Origin: DASPJL01 sp035628645
Lineage (GTDB): Bacteria > Bacteroidota > Bacteroidia > Cytophagales > Cyclobacteriaceae
Direction: 5' to 3'
DNA: 24,002 nucleotides
Assembly: GCA_035628645.1 (NCBI GenBank)
Contig: DASPJL010000089.1
Span: 1-24,002 of the forward strand
Below, in pieces: positions 1-8,206 of the stretch. The notes under the pieces were generated by a model. It worked only from the letters and a program-made list of their open reading frames with translations, was not told the origin of the DNA and ran no database searches. Both the position numbers and the translations under genes were made by a program. Position 1 is the stretch's first letter; each line of letters starts with the position of its first letter.

Positions 1-1125
1 CAGATGAATAATGCTTTAAATGCGCAGGCTTTTACTTATGGAAGTGATATCTATTTTAATGAAGGGAAATATGAGCTCAATAGTAATAGTGGGAAAAATT
101 TATTAGCGCACGAGTTAACACATGTGGTTCAACAAAAATCAGTGACAAAGCACAAACAAAACCATATAGTTCAGCAAAAACCCGAAAGCAATCCCAAAAA
201 AACTGAAAGCGGCAAGAAAGAAACCGAACTTACTGCCTCTTCTAAAATATGCGGTCCAAATGTTTCATTTCCAGTGTCAAACGTATGGAGTCGGATAAAA
301 TCTAATTTTCGAGGTTGGTCCCCTTCAGATAAGTTAGCTGCGAGCTTATATTTAATTTTACCGTATGTACCTGAAGCAAGATCAAATCCAAGAAGCGCTG
401 GAGGGACATCATTATTTGAAGGAAGTATGATGGAACCAATTATAGCTTTTATTGCAAACATCAGTCAACACCCGCTTTTTTCAAACTATGTAAATGCAAC
501 AAATAACTGGCAACTTAACAGGGATGCTTTTGATACCATTGGTTTATTTGTTTTATCCGCAGACTGGACTTTTAATGTACCCGATTGTGGAATTCCCGGA
601 TGTAATTCGTTAAGTTCTGCCGCTTTGCCAAGAGGCGTTTCTGATCTTTGTGAAGATCCTTCCTCATGTTCACTTTCGGTTCAAATGGGTCAAAATTGTT
701 GGCTCTCCGGCACAGTAAATTATGGCACGTATGGAATAATGATGAAAGAGGCACACATCTGGTGTAGCAATCAGAGAGCAAGAATGTTTAGCCTGCTACC
801 TGGCATTCTTTTGTCCTCCTTCGGTAATTTCTCTGTTGCTCTCAATGAGTTAAGGAGATCTATGGACGACCAAGAAATTGCAGCCGCTCTTTTAAAGGAC
901 ATGTTCTCTGAGACAAGTCTCTTTACATATGTAAGCGAATATAAACTTTGGGATAGAGAAAATCCCACGGCTCCTTTAAGTTGGGCTTTGGCTACCTATA
1001 GAAATGGGCCATCGGGGAAACCTGGAGGATCAAATAGACCAGAATGCCAAACAACTTGTGCGCCTTTAGATCCTTCAATTTTTTCAGGGTGGGATTATGT
1101 ATGGGAACCTATAAAGCATCGATAA
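1..1125 (+). CDS. DUF4157 eCIS-associated protein, 5' end missing
   Basis: Partial gene; the frame is already open at base 1. The codon at 1-3 (Gln) and the Met at 4-6 align with the internal QMSKDLNAQAFT stretch of the next gene, so this Met is not the start. What remains is the end of a DUF4157 domain with HELTHVVQQ (36-44 residues from that Met), a presumed zinc site with HExxH. A Lys/Gln-rich linker follows, then a Cys-containing region of about 300 residues ending YVWEPIKHR, which I cannot assign to a named family. DUF4157 proteins commonly lie in eCIS loci and are regarded as cargo or cargo-related. The next DUF4157 gene starts 27 bp downstream, so co-transcription is likely. The DUF4157 call is firm; the role of the C-terminal half is unknown. 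Confidence 0.85.
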   Translation, partial: QMNNALNAQAFTYGSDIYFNEGKYELNSNSGKNLLAHELTHVVQQKSVTKHKQNHIVQQKPESNPKKTESGKKETELTASSKICGPNVSFPVSNVWSRIKSNFRGWSPSDKLAASLYLILPYVPEARSNPRSAGGTSLFEGSMMEPIIAFIANISQHPLFSNYVNATNNWQLNRDAFDTIGLFVLSADWTFNVPDCGIPGCNSLSSAALPRGVSDLCEDPSSCSLSVQMGQNCWLSGTVNYGTYGIMMKEAHIWCSNQRARMFSLLPGILLSSFGNFSVALNELRRSMDDQEIAAALLKDMFSETSLFTYVSEYKLWDRENPTAPLSWALATYRNGPSGKPGGSNRPECQTTCAPLDPSIFSGWDYVWEPIKHR

Positions 1126-1151
1126 ATGGATATAAAACAATTGCTATAAAA

Positions 1152-4100
1152 ATGAGAGCTGTTGAATCAAAGACTACGGCAACTGTGGCCAGAAAATCCA
1201 CACCGTTTTTCAGTAATGAGAGAGGGAAGGATTTTTTTAAAACAAATGTCAGAGATCAATCTTTTTTTTCAAAGGGCAAATCAGCAACTCCATTTCTTCA
1301 ACCCAAACTAACCATCAGCCAACCTAACGACCCCTTCGAAAAAGAAGCAGATGCAATGGCCGATAAAGTGGTGCAACGAATGGAAGTCAATCCAACGCTT
1401 CACACCGGTTTAGAGACAGCAAATTCTGTTGCTCCATCCATTCAGGCAAAATGTGCCTCTTGTGAGGAGGAAAAACTGCAGAAAAAGGAGGAAGAAAATA
1501 AAGAGTTAAAAGAGAAAATCCAGACAAAACCCATCTTTGAAAGCAACATTCCTCCTGAGGAGAACATCCAACGGAAATGTACCCATTGTGAAAAAGAGGA
1601 AAAGTTACAGGCAAAAGGGGAAAATACCTCTATTGGTAAATCCAAAAATCTCGAAAGCAACCTAATTCGAAGTAAAGGAAATGGAAGTCCACTTTCCAAT
1701 GGAATCAAAAATCAAATGGAGTCATCATTTGGAAGGAATTTCAGCAATGTCAGAATTCATAACAATAGTTCGTCCATTCAGATGAGCAAAGACTTAAATG
1801 CTCAGGCATTTACGCATGAAAGCGACATCTATTTTAACTCGGGAAAGTATACAACGAATAGCACTGCCGGTAAACACCTATTGGCGCATGAGCTTACCCA
1901 CGTTGTTCAACAGGGAGCAGCAGGAAGGAATACGGTCAATACTTCGTCAGATGACAATATTCAGAGAAAATGTGGAGATGAAAATTGTAGTTCAATAGAT
2001 CCTCTTACGCCTGCCTGCCCCGACCCTGTAGATTTCATGATCAACTTGCAATTGGAGACCATTCGTAATTCTCTTTTTGTTTCTTCTGATAACCCTGCCG
2101 TTCTTAAAAAGGGGGACGCGGGAAATGGAGTAGATTTAATACAAAAATTATTACTGAATGTCGATTGCAGCTCAACGGAAAGAAATGGCATTCGCAGTGA
2201 AATGCGGTTGGGAAAATTCGGTAGCAAAACAAAGGCTGCCGTAAAGATATTTCAGGCAGGCCACAAAGATGGAAATGGTATTGCACTTGAAGTAGATGGA
2301 ATTGTTGGACCGGCCACATTAAGCGCTATGGATATAATCATGGATGTGCCGCCAACAAAACCACCGCTTGCCCCGGAAGGAACAGGTGATTGCTTTGGAA
2401 AGGCAGTTCATGGACCAGGAGAATCTGATATTTTAGATCCGCTAAAAATACCCTTTATGCCTGCAGTTCAAGCCTGGGAGCTGTCCAATTTTGACATTGA
2501 CAAGCATTTCTTAAAAACAGAACACCGTAATTTTCTGAGAAGCAAGGTGATTACCTCTATAAATACCCTAAAGAGTAGCTTGCCTGCCGGCAGACCCATA
2601 AAAATTAAAATCTTTGGAGAGACAAGTACAACAGCCAGTGATCAACACAATAAATTATTATCCGAAAGAAGGGCTCAGTGTGTTTTTAACACGCTTGTGG
2701 AAATGGGAATACCCGAACCTTTGATTATCGTTCAAACAGGAATTGGCGAAACATTGGCGCGGCTTCGGCTCCTTCTTAGCGGATCTCCTGTTTTAGATAA
2801 TTTAGAAGACAGGACGGAAAGAAAGGTAACGATTGTCCTCGACATTGGCGGGGAAGCAGAATGTTCCACAACGGATAGAATCAGACCGTCAAAAAAGTTT
2901 GTCGCAAAAATCGCTTGCCAAAGCCCTGATACTTATTTCATCAATGTAGGAGACGTAAGTGATCTTACTAAACCTACTTACCGGGAATTCATGTGGGTGC
3001 ATGATGGAATACGAAAAGGCTGCAGGTATGTTCCTGACGCAGCGCCGTCTAATCTTCTGGGAGTAGCGGCTTCGGGAGATTTACATCTTGCTTATGGCAA
3101 TCCTGATAACCCTTTTGCGCATTCTGACTTTCAAGGAAAAGTTGAATTAAGAAGTCTTACAACTACTGCGCTTTTAAGCAGAGTTTCAACAGTAGGCGAT
3201 GTTTTTCACATTGCTGTTCCAGGAAAGTGGACTGATCCTGATTGTGGAATAGATTTCGAAGATTTACCTGGCAGAATGAATCCAATAGGTACTGTAAAGT
3301 GCGGCAATGTCCCTGACCCACCGGAAAGCCCCAATTGTGAAGAAAGCGAAGAACCTTGTTCCGACGTTGAAAGGCAAAGCGCAGCTACAAAATTTGTAGG
3401 AAGAATGGCCCGGTTTTCAGGCGACCCGGCTGAAGTGCTAAGAAAAATACCCTTTTTAAGAAATGTAATGCGATATGTAGACAAATTCTTAGAGTTTATA
3501 GGCAAAAAAGCCATCGTCGGTGGAGCTTATGTAACCCTTTCTACAAAAGATTTAGCAACTCCCATTACCAGAGATTTTGTGTTTTTAGGCGCCGGATTAA
3601 ATTCATCAGGCCGGACTTTTGAAGGCGATGTCTCTTATGCGGATGAATTCACCCTTGACAATCCAAAACAACTTGAAAATGCGACTTCCGGTCTTCTTCT
3701 TCATGGATCTGACTTTGAAGGCGGGTCGACATTAACCATTAAAGGAGGGTCAAATAAAACTGATCTGCATATAGGCGGAAACGGAATAAATAAAACAGTT
3801 TCTTTCAAAGGATTCTTCTGTAACTCATCCTCAGACAGGGTGTCCCACGGAAAATTATTACCTGCTTCCAATGCATCCTGCGATAGTATTTTCGTATTGT
3901 CCATGCCAGACAGAAATTGCAAAGGTGAAGAAGAGGATTGTCCCCCTTCACGAAAAGTGGATTATGGCAGACGTTTTAGAGTTAGAACAGGCAGGGCTGT
4001 ATACTCTTCTTTGCCTGTAATTGGAAAACAACTGGCCGATCGCATTGGCGGTTGTGGAGCTACTTTATCATTCATAAACATTGGAACTGACACTGGAAAC

Positions 4101-4928
4101 GACAAGTGGATATACAGAGAGTTTTTATTTATTGGGAAAAATAATGTTTGCCCTTTTACTGTAAGCGAGGGTGACTTTTTTATAGACTTTATAGTTCCCC
4201 GATTTTTATCATTGGAAAGCGGAGATGACCCTTATGCGTTGTCTCATTTTATCGGGCCTTCCACGTTGAATGCGGCAAAAAACTTCCACATCACCAATGT
4301 TCCTTCAGCAGATTTTAATTTGCCGGGAAAATATCTTCCTGATGCTGCAAGCTGTGGAGGTGCAAGCGTTAATGGGGCTACCATTCCGCTCAGCGCTGTA
4401 GAGTGCGGCGAGGTTCCACACCCTTTACATTTCACTACACCTGAGCCTTCAGATCTCGATCGCTGTAAAGATTTCAGGAATTCGAACTCATTTGTTTTAG
4501 GAGAGATTTTTAAATTAAAGATGGGGTACTATGACGATATAATAAAATCAATCGCAACACCTCCCGGATTACGGTATGAAAAATACCGCGAATTATCCAA
4601 ATTGATAGGAAGCAGAGTTAACAATGGCGTTTTTGCCGGCAAAACCAGTTCAGGAGAACCGGTCATAACCATCGTAGATTTCGGAGTTGTCTCTATGAGC
4701 CGGGATCCTGTATTTGGCTATTTATTTAAGGTTCAGATCTTGTCAGATCCCTGTACTTATAATAAAGATGGTAAACCGGTGCTTTTGCGACCAGAAGGAT
4801 GTTTTGAAGGATTTATAAAGAATGGAGGATTTTCGACTATTTACCCCATTGTAAAAATTCCCTCTACTCCCGATTCAGGAAGTAAAGACGATAGTAATAC
4901 CGGAAAGAATAAAAAGATACTGACCTAG
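1152..4928 (+). CDS. Giant multidomain DUF4157 protein (peptidoglycan-binding-like, OmpA-like, triple repeat)
   Basis: A 1258-residue protein counted from ATG 1152. The frame is open further upstream, with ATGs at 1044 and 1101, but those overlap the previous gene. ATG 1152 lies 27 bp after its stop and gives an N-terminus like that of the DUF4157 gene at 6887. Order: Phe-rich leader; KLTISQPNDPFEKEAD (about 53-68); two CxxCE linker motifs (about 101-104 and 143-146); DUF4157 (about 180-254) with HELTH at 246-250; a peptidoglycan_binding_1-like segment (about 318-394, ending VDGIVGPATLSAMD); an OmpA-C-like segment (about 448-564, with LLSERRAQCVFNTLVEMGI); three copies of an unnamed beta-rich repeat (about 583-1089); an unassigned C-terminal domain (about 1103-1236). 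There is no signal peptide, which fits delivery by an injection system rather than Sec. Inference: an eCIS cargo or accessory able to contact the cell wall. The domain calls by eye need a profile search. Confidence 0.88.
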   Translation: MRAVESKTTATVARKSTPFFSNERGKDFFKTNVRDQSFFSKGKSATPFLQPKLTISQPNDPFEKEADAMADKVVQRMEVNPTLHTGLETANSVAPSIQAKCASCEEEKLQKKEEENKELKEKIQTKPIFESNIPPEENIQRKCTHCEKEEKLQAKGENTSIGKSKNLESNLIRSKGNGSPLSNGIKNQMESSFGRNFSNVRIHNNSSSIQMSKDLNAQAFTHESDIYFNSGKYTTNSTAGKHLLAHELTHVVQQGAAGRNTVNTSSDDNIQRKCGDENCSSIDPLTPACPDPVDFMINLQLETIRNSLFVSSDNPAVLKKGDAGNGVDLIQKLLLNVDCSSTERNGIRSEMRLGKFGSKTKAAVKIFQAGHKDGNGIALEVDGIVGPATLSAMDIIMDVPPTKPPLAPEGTGDCFGKAVHGPGESDILDPLKIPFMPAVQAWELSNFDIDKHFLKTEHRNFLRSKVITSINTLKSSLPAGRPIKIKIFGETSTTASDQHNKLLSERRAQCVFNTLVEMGIPEPLIIVQTGIGETLARLRLLLSGSPVLDNLEDRTERKVTIVLDIGGEAECSTTDRIRPSKKFVAKIACQSPDTYFINVGDVSDLTKPTYREFMWVHDGIRKGCRYVPDAAPSNLLGVAASGDLHLAYGNPDNPFAHSDFQGKVELRSLTTTALLSRVSTVGDVFHIAVPGKWTDPDCGIDFEDLPGRMNPIGTVKCGNVPDPPESPNCEESEEPCSDVERQSAATKFVGRMARFSGDPAEVLRKIPFLRNVMRYVDKFLEFIGKKAIVGGAYVTLSTKDLATPITRDFVFLGAGLNSSGRTFEGDVSYADEFTLDNPKQLENATSGLLLHGSDFEGGSTLTIKGGSNKTDLHIGGNGINKTVSFKGFFCNSSSDRVSHGKLLPASNASCDSIFVLSMPDRNCKGEEEDCPPSRKVDYGRRFRVRTGRAVYSSLPVIGKQLADRIGGCGATLSFINIGTDTGNDKWIYREFLFIGKNNVCPFTVSEGDFFIDFIVPRFLSLESGDDPYALSHFIGPSTLNAAKNFHITNVPSADFNLPGKYLPDAASCGGASVNGATIPLSAVECGEVPHPLHFTTPEPSDLDRCKDFRNSNSFVLGEIFKLKMGYYDDIIKSIATPPGLRYEKYRELSKLIGSRVNNGVFAGKTSSGEPVITIVDFGVVSMSRDPVFGYLFKVQILSDPCTYNKDGKPVLLRPEGCFEGFIKNGGFSTIYPIVKIPSTPDSGSKDDSNTGKNKKILT
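2892..4418 (+). repeat. Three internal copies of an unnamed protein domain
   Basis: Three diverged copies lie inside the 1152-4928 gene at about 2892-3323, 3510-3908 and 4053-4418. Landmarks align in order. A strand followed by TYREFMWVHDG, TRDFVFLGAG or YREFLFIGKN opens each copy. Next comes PFAHSDFQG, LLLHGSDFEG or ALSHFIGPS. A closing segment holds a Cys near GKW, GKLLPASNASC or GKYLPDAASC. The copies differ too much for recent duplication at the DNA level. Confidence 0.6.
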
Positions 4929-4965
4929 AACCTCCGACAGTAGTTATACTTAAGTCATTAAAAAT

Positions 4966-5361
4966 ATGAAAACATCAGCTACAATTTTTGATTATAAAGT
5001 TTTACCTGAAAAATATGATTACCTGGCTCCCGATAATTCCGAAATAAGACTTTTATCACAAACAAAATATGGAGGAATTGCCCATTGCATTTTGCCCCCT
5101 GGAAAAACTTCAATAGCTGTAAGTCATAAAACTGTGGAAGAAATCTGGTATATACTTTCTGGCATGGGGGAAATGTGGGAAAGATCAACCACTACTGAAG
5201 AGGTTATTAGCCTTGTTGCCGACACGAGCCTTACTATTCCTACAGGAAATCACTTTCAATTCAGGAATACCGGTTCCAAGCCTCTTTGCATTTTAATAGC
5301 AACTATGCCTCCATGGCTAGGGAAGGATGAAGCTGTTACAGTAAAAGGCTATTGGAATTAA
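4966..5361 (+). CDS. Small single-domain cupin protein
   Basis: 131 residues, one cupin_2-type beta-barrel. The motif-1 region reads SHKTVEEIWYILSGMGEMW, containing H, E and the usual G(x)5-6 turn. The motif-2 region reads TIPTGNHFQFRNTGSKPL, with His in the expected place. These residues would form a metal site in the barrel. The substrate cannot be read from the sequence; such stand-alone cupins may bind small molecules, isomerise sugars or act as dioxygenases. The ATG follows the previous stop by 37 bp, and a haloperoxidase-like gene follows after 38 bp, so the three genes are probably one transcript. No signal peptide, so it is cytoplasmic unless carried by another system. Fold is confident, function is not. 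Confidence 0.85.
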   Translation: MKTSATIFDYKVLPEKYDYLAPDNSEIRLLSQTKYGGIAHCILPPGKTSIAVSHKTVEEIWYILSGMGEMWERSTTTEEVISLVADTSLTIPTGNHFQFRNTGSKPLCILIATMPPWLGKDEAVTVKGYWN

Positions 5362-5399
5362 TAAATGAATAGTTGTTAAACATTCTGAAACATTAAATT

Positions 5400-6785
5400 A
5401 TGCTTCCCGAAACAATAAAATGCCTTACTCCCCAATGGAATCAGCTTACGCTGGAGGCTATAAAGCTTACCCGAACCTCCCCTCCTCTTGCGGCCCGTGC
5501 GCTTGCTATGGTTCATACTGCAATATTTGATGGATGGAGTGTCTATAATAAAAACGCGATTAGTACCACCACTGCGAGATATATTAAAAGAAGCAAAAAA
5601 GATTGTGATGATCTGGAGGAGGAAATAAGAAAAACAATCAGCTATGCAGCTTTTTCAGTTCTAAACTACCTGTTCTGGTCTGCCTTGCCACCACAAAATA
5701 AGAGTATTTTCAGGGAGCTGATGATCCGCTGCAATTATAATCCCGATGATTGCTCTATAGATACATCTACATCAGAAGGAATAGGAAATCTTATGGGAAG
5801 ATTAATCATTGACTCAAGAAAAGGAGACGGTGCAAACCAGGAAGGTATGGAATGCAACTTTTCGCCTTGGGGAGATTACACAGGATACAAACCTCAAAAT
5901 CCTCCTGAGCCGGAAAAGATGAAAGACATTAATCACTGGCAACCATTACTCATAAATGAAAAAATTCAAAGTTTTCTCACACCACACTGGAGCCTGGTAA
6001 AACCTTTTGCGCTTCCTTATGCCTGGAGATTTCGTCCCAAAGAACCCTTTGGATATCCTTCCTATGAGTTCAACACTCAGATAAAAGAAGTTTTGGAATA
6101 CAACCGGAATCTTACTGAAGAACAAAAAGCAATCGTAGAATATTGGCTTGATGGCCCAGGCACATATACTCCTCCCGGACACTGGTGTGAGATTACACAA
6201 TATGTAGCTTCTGAGGGTTGTAAAAATTACAATGAAACCGAATGTATTCAGTTATTTTTCGCGGTAACCAATGCTTTACTGGATGCCTCCATCTCTTGCT
6301 GGGATTCTAAACGACATTATGATTCTGTCCGGCCAATTACTGCCATACATAAATTGTATTATGGAAAAAAGATAGAGGGGTGGGCTGGACCTAATTTAGG
6401 CACACAAACAATTTTAGGACAAAACTGGAAACCATATCAGCCCCTGGACCTGGTTACACCGGCTTTTGCTGAACATGTTTCAGGTCACAGTAATTTTAGC
6501 CGGGCTGCTGCAACTATTTTAAGTTGTTTTACGGGAAGCGATGACTTTAATGCCTGCGCTACGTTCAAGAAAGGGGAATCTATTATCGAAGAGGGAAAAC
6601 CTTTAGAAGATGTGGAACTCAGGTGGTCTACATTTACAGAAGCCGCAGAACAAGCAGGGTTATCAAGATTATATGGAGGAATTCATTTTAGAAAAGGGAA
6701 TGAAGAAGGTCTAAAACTGGGCGAAGAAGTGGGACGATGTGCTTGGGAAAAGGCGTTGTTTTACTTCAATAATAAAAACCAGTAA
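5400..6785 (+). CDS. Vanadium-dependent haloperoxidase-type PAP2 superfamily protein
   Basis: 461 residues with all three vanadate/phosphate-binding motifs of the vanadium haloperoxidase/PAP2 family in order: KxxxxxxRP (K304-P312, KRHYDSVRP), VSGH (360-363, in place of the usual PSGH) and SRxxxxxH (S422-H429, SRLYGGIH). Known members oxidise halides with peroxide, or are acid phosphatases on the same scaffold; the motifs alone do not separate the two. The N-terminal half is helical, as in the family. There is no signal peptide or membrane segment, whereas many haloperoxidases of this type are exported. It lies between a cupin and a DUF4157 gene inside the eCIS-like block, so it could be injected cargo (inference). 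A strong hairpin follows the stop at 6813-6841. Confidence 0.87.
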   Translation: MLPETIKCLTPQWNQLTLEAIKLTRTSPPLAARALAMVHTAIFDGWSVYNKNAISTTTARYIKRSKKDCDDLEEEIRKTISYAAFSVLNYLFWSALPPQNKSIFRELMIRCNYNPDDCSIDTSTSEGIGNLMGRLIIDSRKGDGANQEGMECNFSPWGDYTGYKPQNPPEPEKMKDINHWQPLLINEKIQSFLTPHWSLVKPFALPYAWRFRPKEPFGYPSYEFNTQIKEVLEYNRNLTEEQKAIVEYWLDGPGTYTPPGHWCEITQYVASEGCKNYNETECIQLFFAVTNALLDASISCWDSKRHYDSVRPITAIHKLYYGKKIEGWAGPNLGTQTILGQNWKPYQPLDLVTPAFAEHVSGHSNFSRAAATILSCFTGSDDFNACATFKKGESIIEEGKPLEDVELRWSTFTEAAEQAGLSRLYGGIHFRKGNEEGLKLGEEVGRCAWEKALFYFNNKNQ

Positions 6786-6786
6786 T

Positions 6787-6841
6787 GTTGAATTAATGTC
6801 ATTTGGTTCAACTTTTTGGAGGGTTTAAAACCCTCCAAAAA
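6787..6841 (+). terminator. Strong hairpin (likely terminator or attenuator) after the haloperoxidase-like gene
   Basis: A perfect 11-bp stem TTTTTGGAGGG / CCCTCCAAAAA with a 7-nt loop spans 6813-6841. Just upstream is a second 6-bp stem, GTTGAA / TTCAAC, at 6787-6812. The A/T flanks could make it bidirectional, but on + no long T-run follows. Only 45 bp separate the hairpin from the next ATG, leaving little room for a full promoter. Partial read-through or mRNA processing between the two genes is therefore also possible. Confidence 0.6.
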
Positions 6842-6886
6842 TTCGCTAATAACTGAACAGCAAACCAATAGCTAAACCTCAAAACC

Positions 6887-8176
6887 ATGTATATTCAAAC
6901 TTTTAAAGAAGGGTCGTCTCACACTCCTTCCCGCATTGACCATACAATGTCTCCATCATTTTTTACCTCCTCTTTTTATGAAAGTGCACAAAAAACACAA
7001 AATCCATTTTTTCAAACAAAGCTCACCATAGGAAAACCGGGGGATAAATATGAAAAAGAAGCAGATGCTGCCGCTCAGAAAGTTGTTGGCGGGAAAGGAA
7101 ATCCTTCGATCCAGCAAAAAGCAATCTCCAAAATTCAAAAACAAGATATCCCAAAGGAGGAAGAGAAAAACAACGTCCAAAGAAAATGCGCCGGATGTGA
7201 AAAAGAGGAAAAAGAAAAGGTGCAAACAAAGTCAGATGGCAATGCAACACAAGCGCCTTCTTCCATGGCTTCACAGCTTCAAAACTCAAAAGGCAAGGGA
7301 TCCAATCTTTCAGCGACTACGTTATCTGAAATGAACCATTCCTTTGGACATGATTTCAGCAACGTCAAAATCCATAATGACCAGGATGCGGTCAACATGA
7401 ATAAATCCTTAAATGCTCAAGCTTTTACCACCGGAAATGATATTTATTTTAATTCAAATAAGTTTAATCCCGGAACAACCAAAGGCAAAGAACTGCTTGC
7501 ACATGAATTAACCCATGTAGTGCAACAAACAGCCGCTCAACCACAAAATCATTTACAAAGGTCTTGTAACGATGGCGCTTGTGATAGTTGCTTCGGAGGC
7601 GTGCGTGATTTCTGGATTACTTTCTTCTTCCGAAGAAGGGCCACAGCCAGAACCATGCGGTATTTAAGGCAACAGATCAATGAGGCAAAAAGAATTCTGG
7701 CAAACTGCTGTCTGAGATTAAAAGCCAATTTCAATTGGAGGCTTCTTGGGGGAGGTGGAACATTTAACTTCCTGCAAAATAATGCTGATGGATCCTGGCA
7801 ATATTCAAATGATGCCTCAACTTTAGGAACAGGAAATACTTTCAGCGGTAGCAGAGGAATACCTGTACTGGTAGTGGATGATGTACCAAACTCAGGAGGA
7901 GGTGTTACTGTAGATACCCGATTCGATACCAATTACACAGGCCGAACCTATGCGGTTGTTGGAGTTAATCAAACCAATCCTAATCCCGGATGTAATCATC
8001 TGACACATGAACTGTGGCACGTTTCCAGTGGAATAGTAGGACATGACGTAGCACATGGGACCCTGGCAGCTTGTTCGGGCAATGATGTAAGTCCGGAGTA
8101 CTGTTCAGGATTAAGAAATATTGTGGCTCCGGTAGGAGATTTTCCTATACCTTCCGGAGATACTGCTGTAGCCTGA
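6887..8176 (+). CDS. DUF4157 protein with a second C-terminal HExxH metalloprotease-like motif
   Basis: 429 residues. Layout: Phe-rich leader (SPSFFTSSFYESAQ, then NPFFQTKLTIGKPGDKYEKE) to about 60; a CAGCEKEEK linker motif at 101-109; DUF4157 at about 140-214 with HELTHVVQQ at 206-214; a Cys-rich joint (about 227-235); a C-terminal domain containing HLTHELWHVSSGIVGHD. In that domain H374, E375 and H378 form a second HExxH, with G382, H386 and H390 nearby, resembling the spaced third ligand of extended zinc-protease motifs. The spacing HExxHxxxGxxxH is one residue longer at each step than the metzincin consensus, so the family is unassigned. The next gene, a AAA+ ATPase, starts 30 bp downstream and is surely co-transcribed. 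An alternative start is Met21 (6947). Likely eCIS cargo, possibly a protease effector (inference). Confidence 0.87.
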   Translation: MYIQTFKEGSSHTPSRIDHTMSPSFFTSSFYESAQKTQNPFFQTKLTIGKPGDKYEKEADAAAQKVVGGKGNPSIQQKAISKIQKQDIPKEEEKNNVQRKCAGCEKEEKEKVQTKSDGNATQAPSSMASQLQNSKGKGSNLSATTLSEMNHSFGHDFSNVKIHNDQDAVNMNKSLNAQAFTTGNDIYFNSNKFNPGTTKGKELLAHELTHVVQQTAAQPQNHLQRSCNDGACDSCFGGVRDFWITFFFRRRATARTMRYLRQQINEAKRILANCCLRLKANFNWRLLGGGGTFNFLQNNADGSWQYSNDASTLGTGNTFSGSRGIPVLVVDDVPNSGGGVTVDTRFDTNYTGRTYAVVGVNQTNPNPGCNHLTHELWHVSSGIVGHDVAHGTLAACSGNDVSPEYCSGLRNIVAPVGDFPIPSGDTAVA

Positions 8177-8206
8177 CCAACTTCTAAAAACAACCTAAAA
8201 CAAAAA

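Noticed and set aside
4..6. ATG at base 4 as a true start
   Set aside because: It falls in the middle of the DUF4157 domain and aligns to an internal Met of the next protein; the gene is cut by the window edge.
1044..1151. Upstream extension of the giant DUF4157 gene to ATG 1044
   Set aside because: It overlaps the previous gene by more than 80 bp; the leader from ATG 1152 matches the sister gene, and the added residues resemble nothing.
3206..3514. 102-codon minus-strand open frame inside the giant protein gene
   Set aside because: Antisense shadow with low-complexity composition; the + strand reading has clear domain content.
7050..7334. Lys-rich 94-codon open frame on + inside the third DUF4157 gene
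   Set aside because: Shifted-frame shadow of the A-rich linker; no start signal and no domain, fully inside a well-supported gene.
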